DNA of 6,179 nt from Rhodothermaceae bacterium (GTDB lineage Bacteria > Bacteroidota > Rhodothermia > Rhodothermales > Rubricoccaceae), in NCBI GenBank assembly GCA_013003465.1, contig JABDIZ010000106.1, forward strand, positions 1-6,179. The letters are read 5' to 3'. A model generated the notes under the pieces. That model searched no databases. It worked only from the letters and a program-made list of their open reading frames with translations, and had not been told where the DNA came from. Both the position numbers and the translations under genes were made by a program. Of the stretch, positions 5,504 through 6,179 are shown one piece after another. The first letter of the stretch is position 1. Every line of letters begins with the position of its first letter.

Positions 5504-6179
5504 TCAACGCGGAAGATCGAGAGGCAAGTCGGTTGGCTCTTCCCACTCCAGTAGGTCGTTCTGGCCGAGCACGATGGTAGCACCTGAGCTCAGCCGGAAG
5601 CGGAAACGCGGATCCGCGAGTCCCGCAGCCTCCAGCACCGGCGTCAACATACGCCCCAGGGCGATGGCGGAATTGACCTGCGACTGGACGGTCGTGGCGA
5701 GGTGCTCCTCCGCCTGCGCCCGCATCAGTGCAGGAATCCGCCGGAGCGCGGCTTGCTCGGTCTCGCGCCCGGTCCCGCGGTACGTCTGAAACAGCCCCAC
5801 GTCCGTTTCGATCTGCATCGCGTTGAGGTCGGGCTCGACGGCCAGGATGGCCAGATCCGGGAGCGCCACATCGACCATCCCGTCCTCGCCGAATGCGATG
5901 TCGTCGGCCTCGATGGCGCGCACATCGAACCCATAGGCCACGCGGCCGGGCACACGCACCGCGGCGCGTGTTGTACCGAGATCCAGTGAGAAGGCGCCCG
6001 GCAGCACGTCCCAGCGCCTCGTGACTTCCTGTTCAGCGAGCGCGACGAACCTGAGGCTGCCGGTCACCAAGAAGGACTCGCTCGATTCCTGTGTCAGCGT
6101 CGTGATCACGGCCGTCTCGATGCGCTCCTCCGTCAGACGCGGACGCAGCAGCCATACACTCAGCACGAGCACCGTGCCC
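5504..6179 (-). CDS. DUF4230 family protein, 5' end outside window
   Basis: The frame is open to the right edge and gives 224 residues before the stop. A GTG at 6172 exists, but it sits inside a hydrophobic run (GTVLVLSVWLLRP) that looks like the end of an N-terminal membrane anchor, so the true start is probably beyond the window. After the anchor, the sequence follows the DUF4230 pattern as I know it: a helix (TEERIETAVITTLTQ), a strand-rich core (FLVTGSLRFVALAEQEVTR, VRVPGRVAYGFDVRAIEADD), the conserved-looking VALPDLAILAVEPDLNAMQI, then a long helical part (QAALRRIPALMRAQAEEHLA to ALGRMLTPVLEAAGL) and a final strand ending EWEEPTDLPLDLPR. Members are membrane-anchored proteins of unknown function, common in Bacteroidota. 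The family assignment rests on pattern memory and needs a profile search. Confidence 0.75.
   Translation of the reverse strand, partial: GTVLVLSVWLLRPRLTEERIETAVITTLTQESSESFLVTGSLRFVALAEQEVTRRWDVLPGAFSLDLGTTRAAVRVPGRVAYGFDVRAIEADDIAFGEDGMVDVALPDLAILAVEPDLNAMQIETDVGLFQTYRGTGRETEQAALRRIPALMRAQAEEHLATTVQSQVNSAIALGRMLTPVLEAAGLADPRFRFRLSSGATIVLGQNDLLEWEEPTDLPLDLPR

Overview
The window is high-GC bacterial DNA, most likely from the Bacteroidota/Rhodothermota side of the tree (a Rhodothermia-like organism). This is inferred from an OstA-like protein of the Bacteroidota type, an LptC predicted to be a lipoprotein with a PDQESWD motif, a DUF4230 protein, and starts that mostly lack a Shine-Dalgarno sequence. 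No RNA gene, insertion sequence, CRISPR array or phage-like gene is visible.

Layout. Positions 1-2033 (minus strand) carry an outer-membrane lipopolysaccharide transport pair: lptC, then an OstA-like gene that overlaps it by the 4 bases ATGA and runs off the left edge. Positions 2034-2357 form a non-coding divergent intergenic region. Positions 2358-4435 (plus strand) carry a three-gene partner-switching cassette: a STAS anti-sigma-factor antagonist, an RsbW/SpoIIAB-like ATPase/kinase, and a response regulator fused to a SpoIIE/PP2C-type phosphatase. Positions 4451-4771 (minus) hold a small uncharacterised protein that converges on the cassette. Positions 4853-6179 (minus) hold an uncharacterised membrane protein and, upstream of it, a DUF4230 protein that runs off the right edge.

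How the genes work together. In the cassette, the expected logic is that an unseen histidine kinase phosphorylates the receiver domain, the phosphatase then dephosphorylates the STAS protein on Ser56, and the dephosphorylated STAS protein binds the ATPase/kinase and releases whatever that kinase holds. All catalytic motifs needed for this are present, but no sigma factor or histidine kinase gene lies in the window, so the final target is unknown. The lptC/ostA pair belongs to lipopolysaccharide export and has no evident functional link to the cassette. The DUF4230/membrane-protein pair is probably one transcription unit at the cell envelope, of unknown function.

The window looks mostly like ordinary chromosome. 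The points most worth a second look are the orphan partner-switching module, the unknown small protein, the DUF4230-linked membrane protein, and a purine/pyrimidine tract at the start of the ostA-like gene that could fold in the mRNA.
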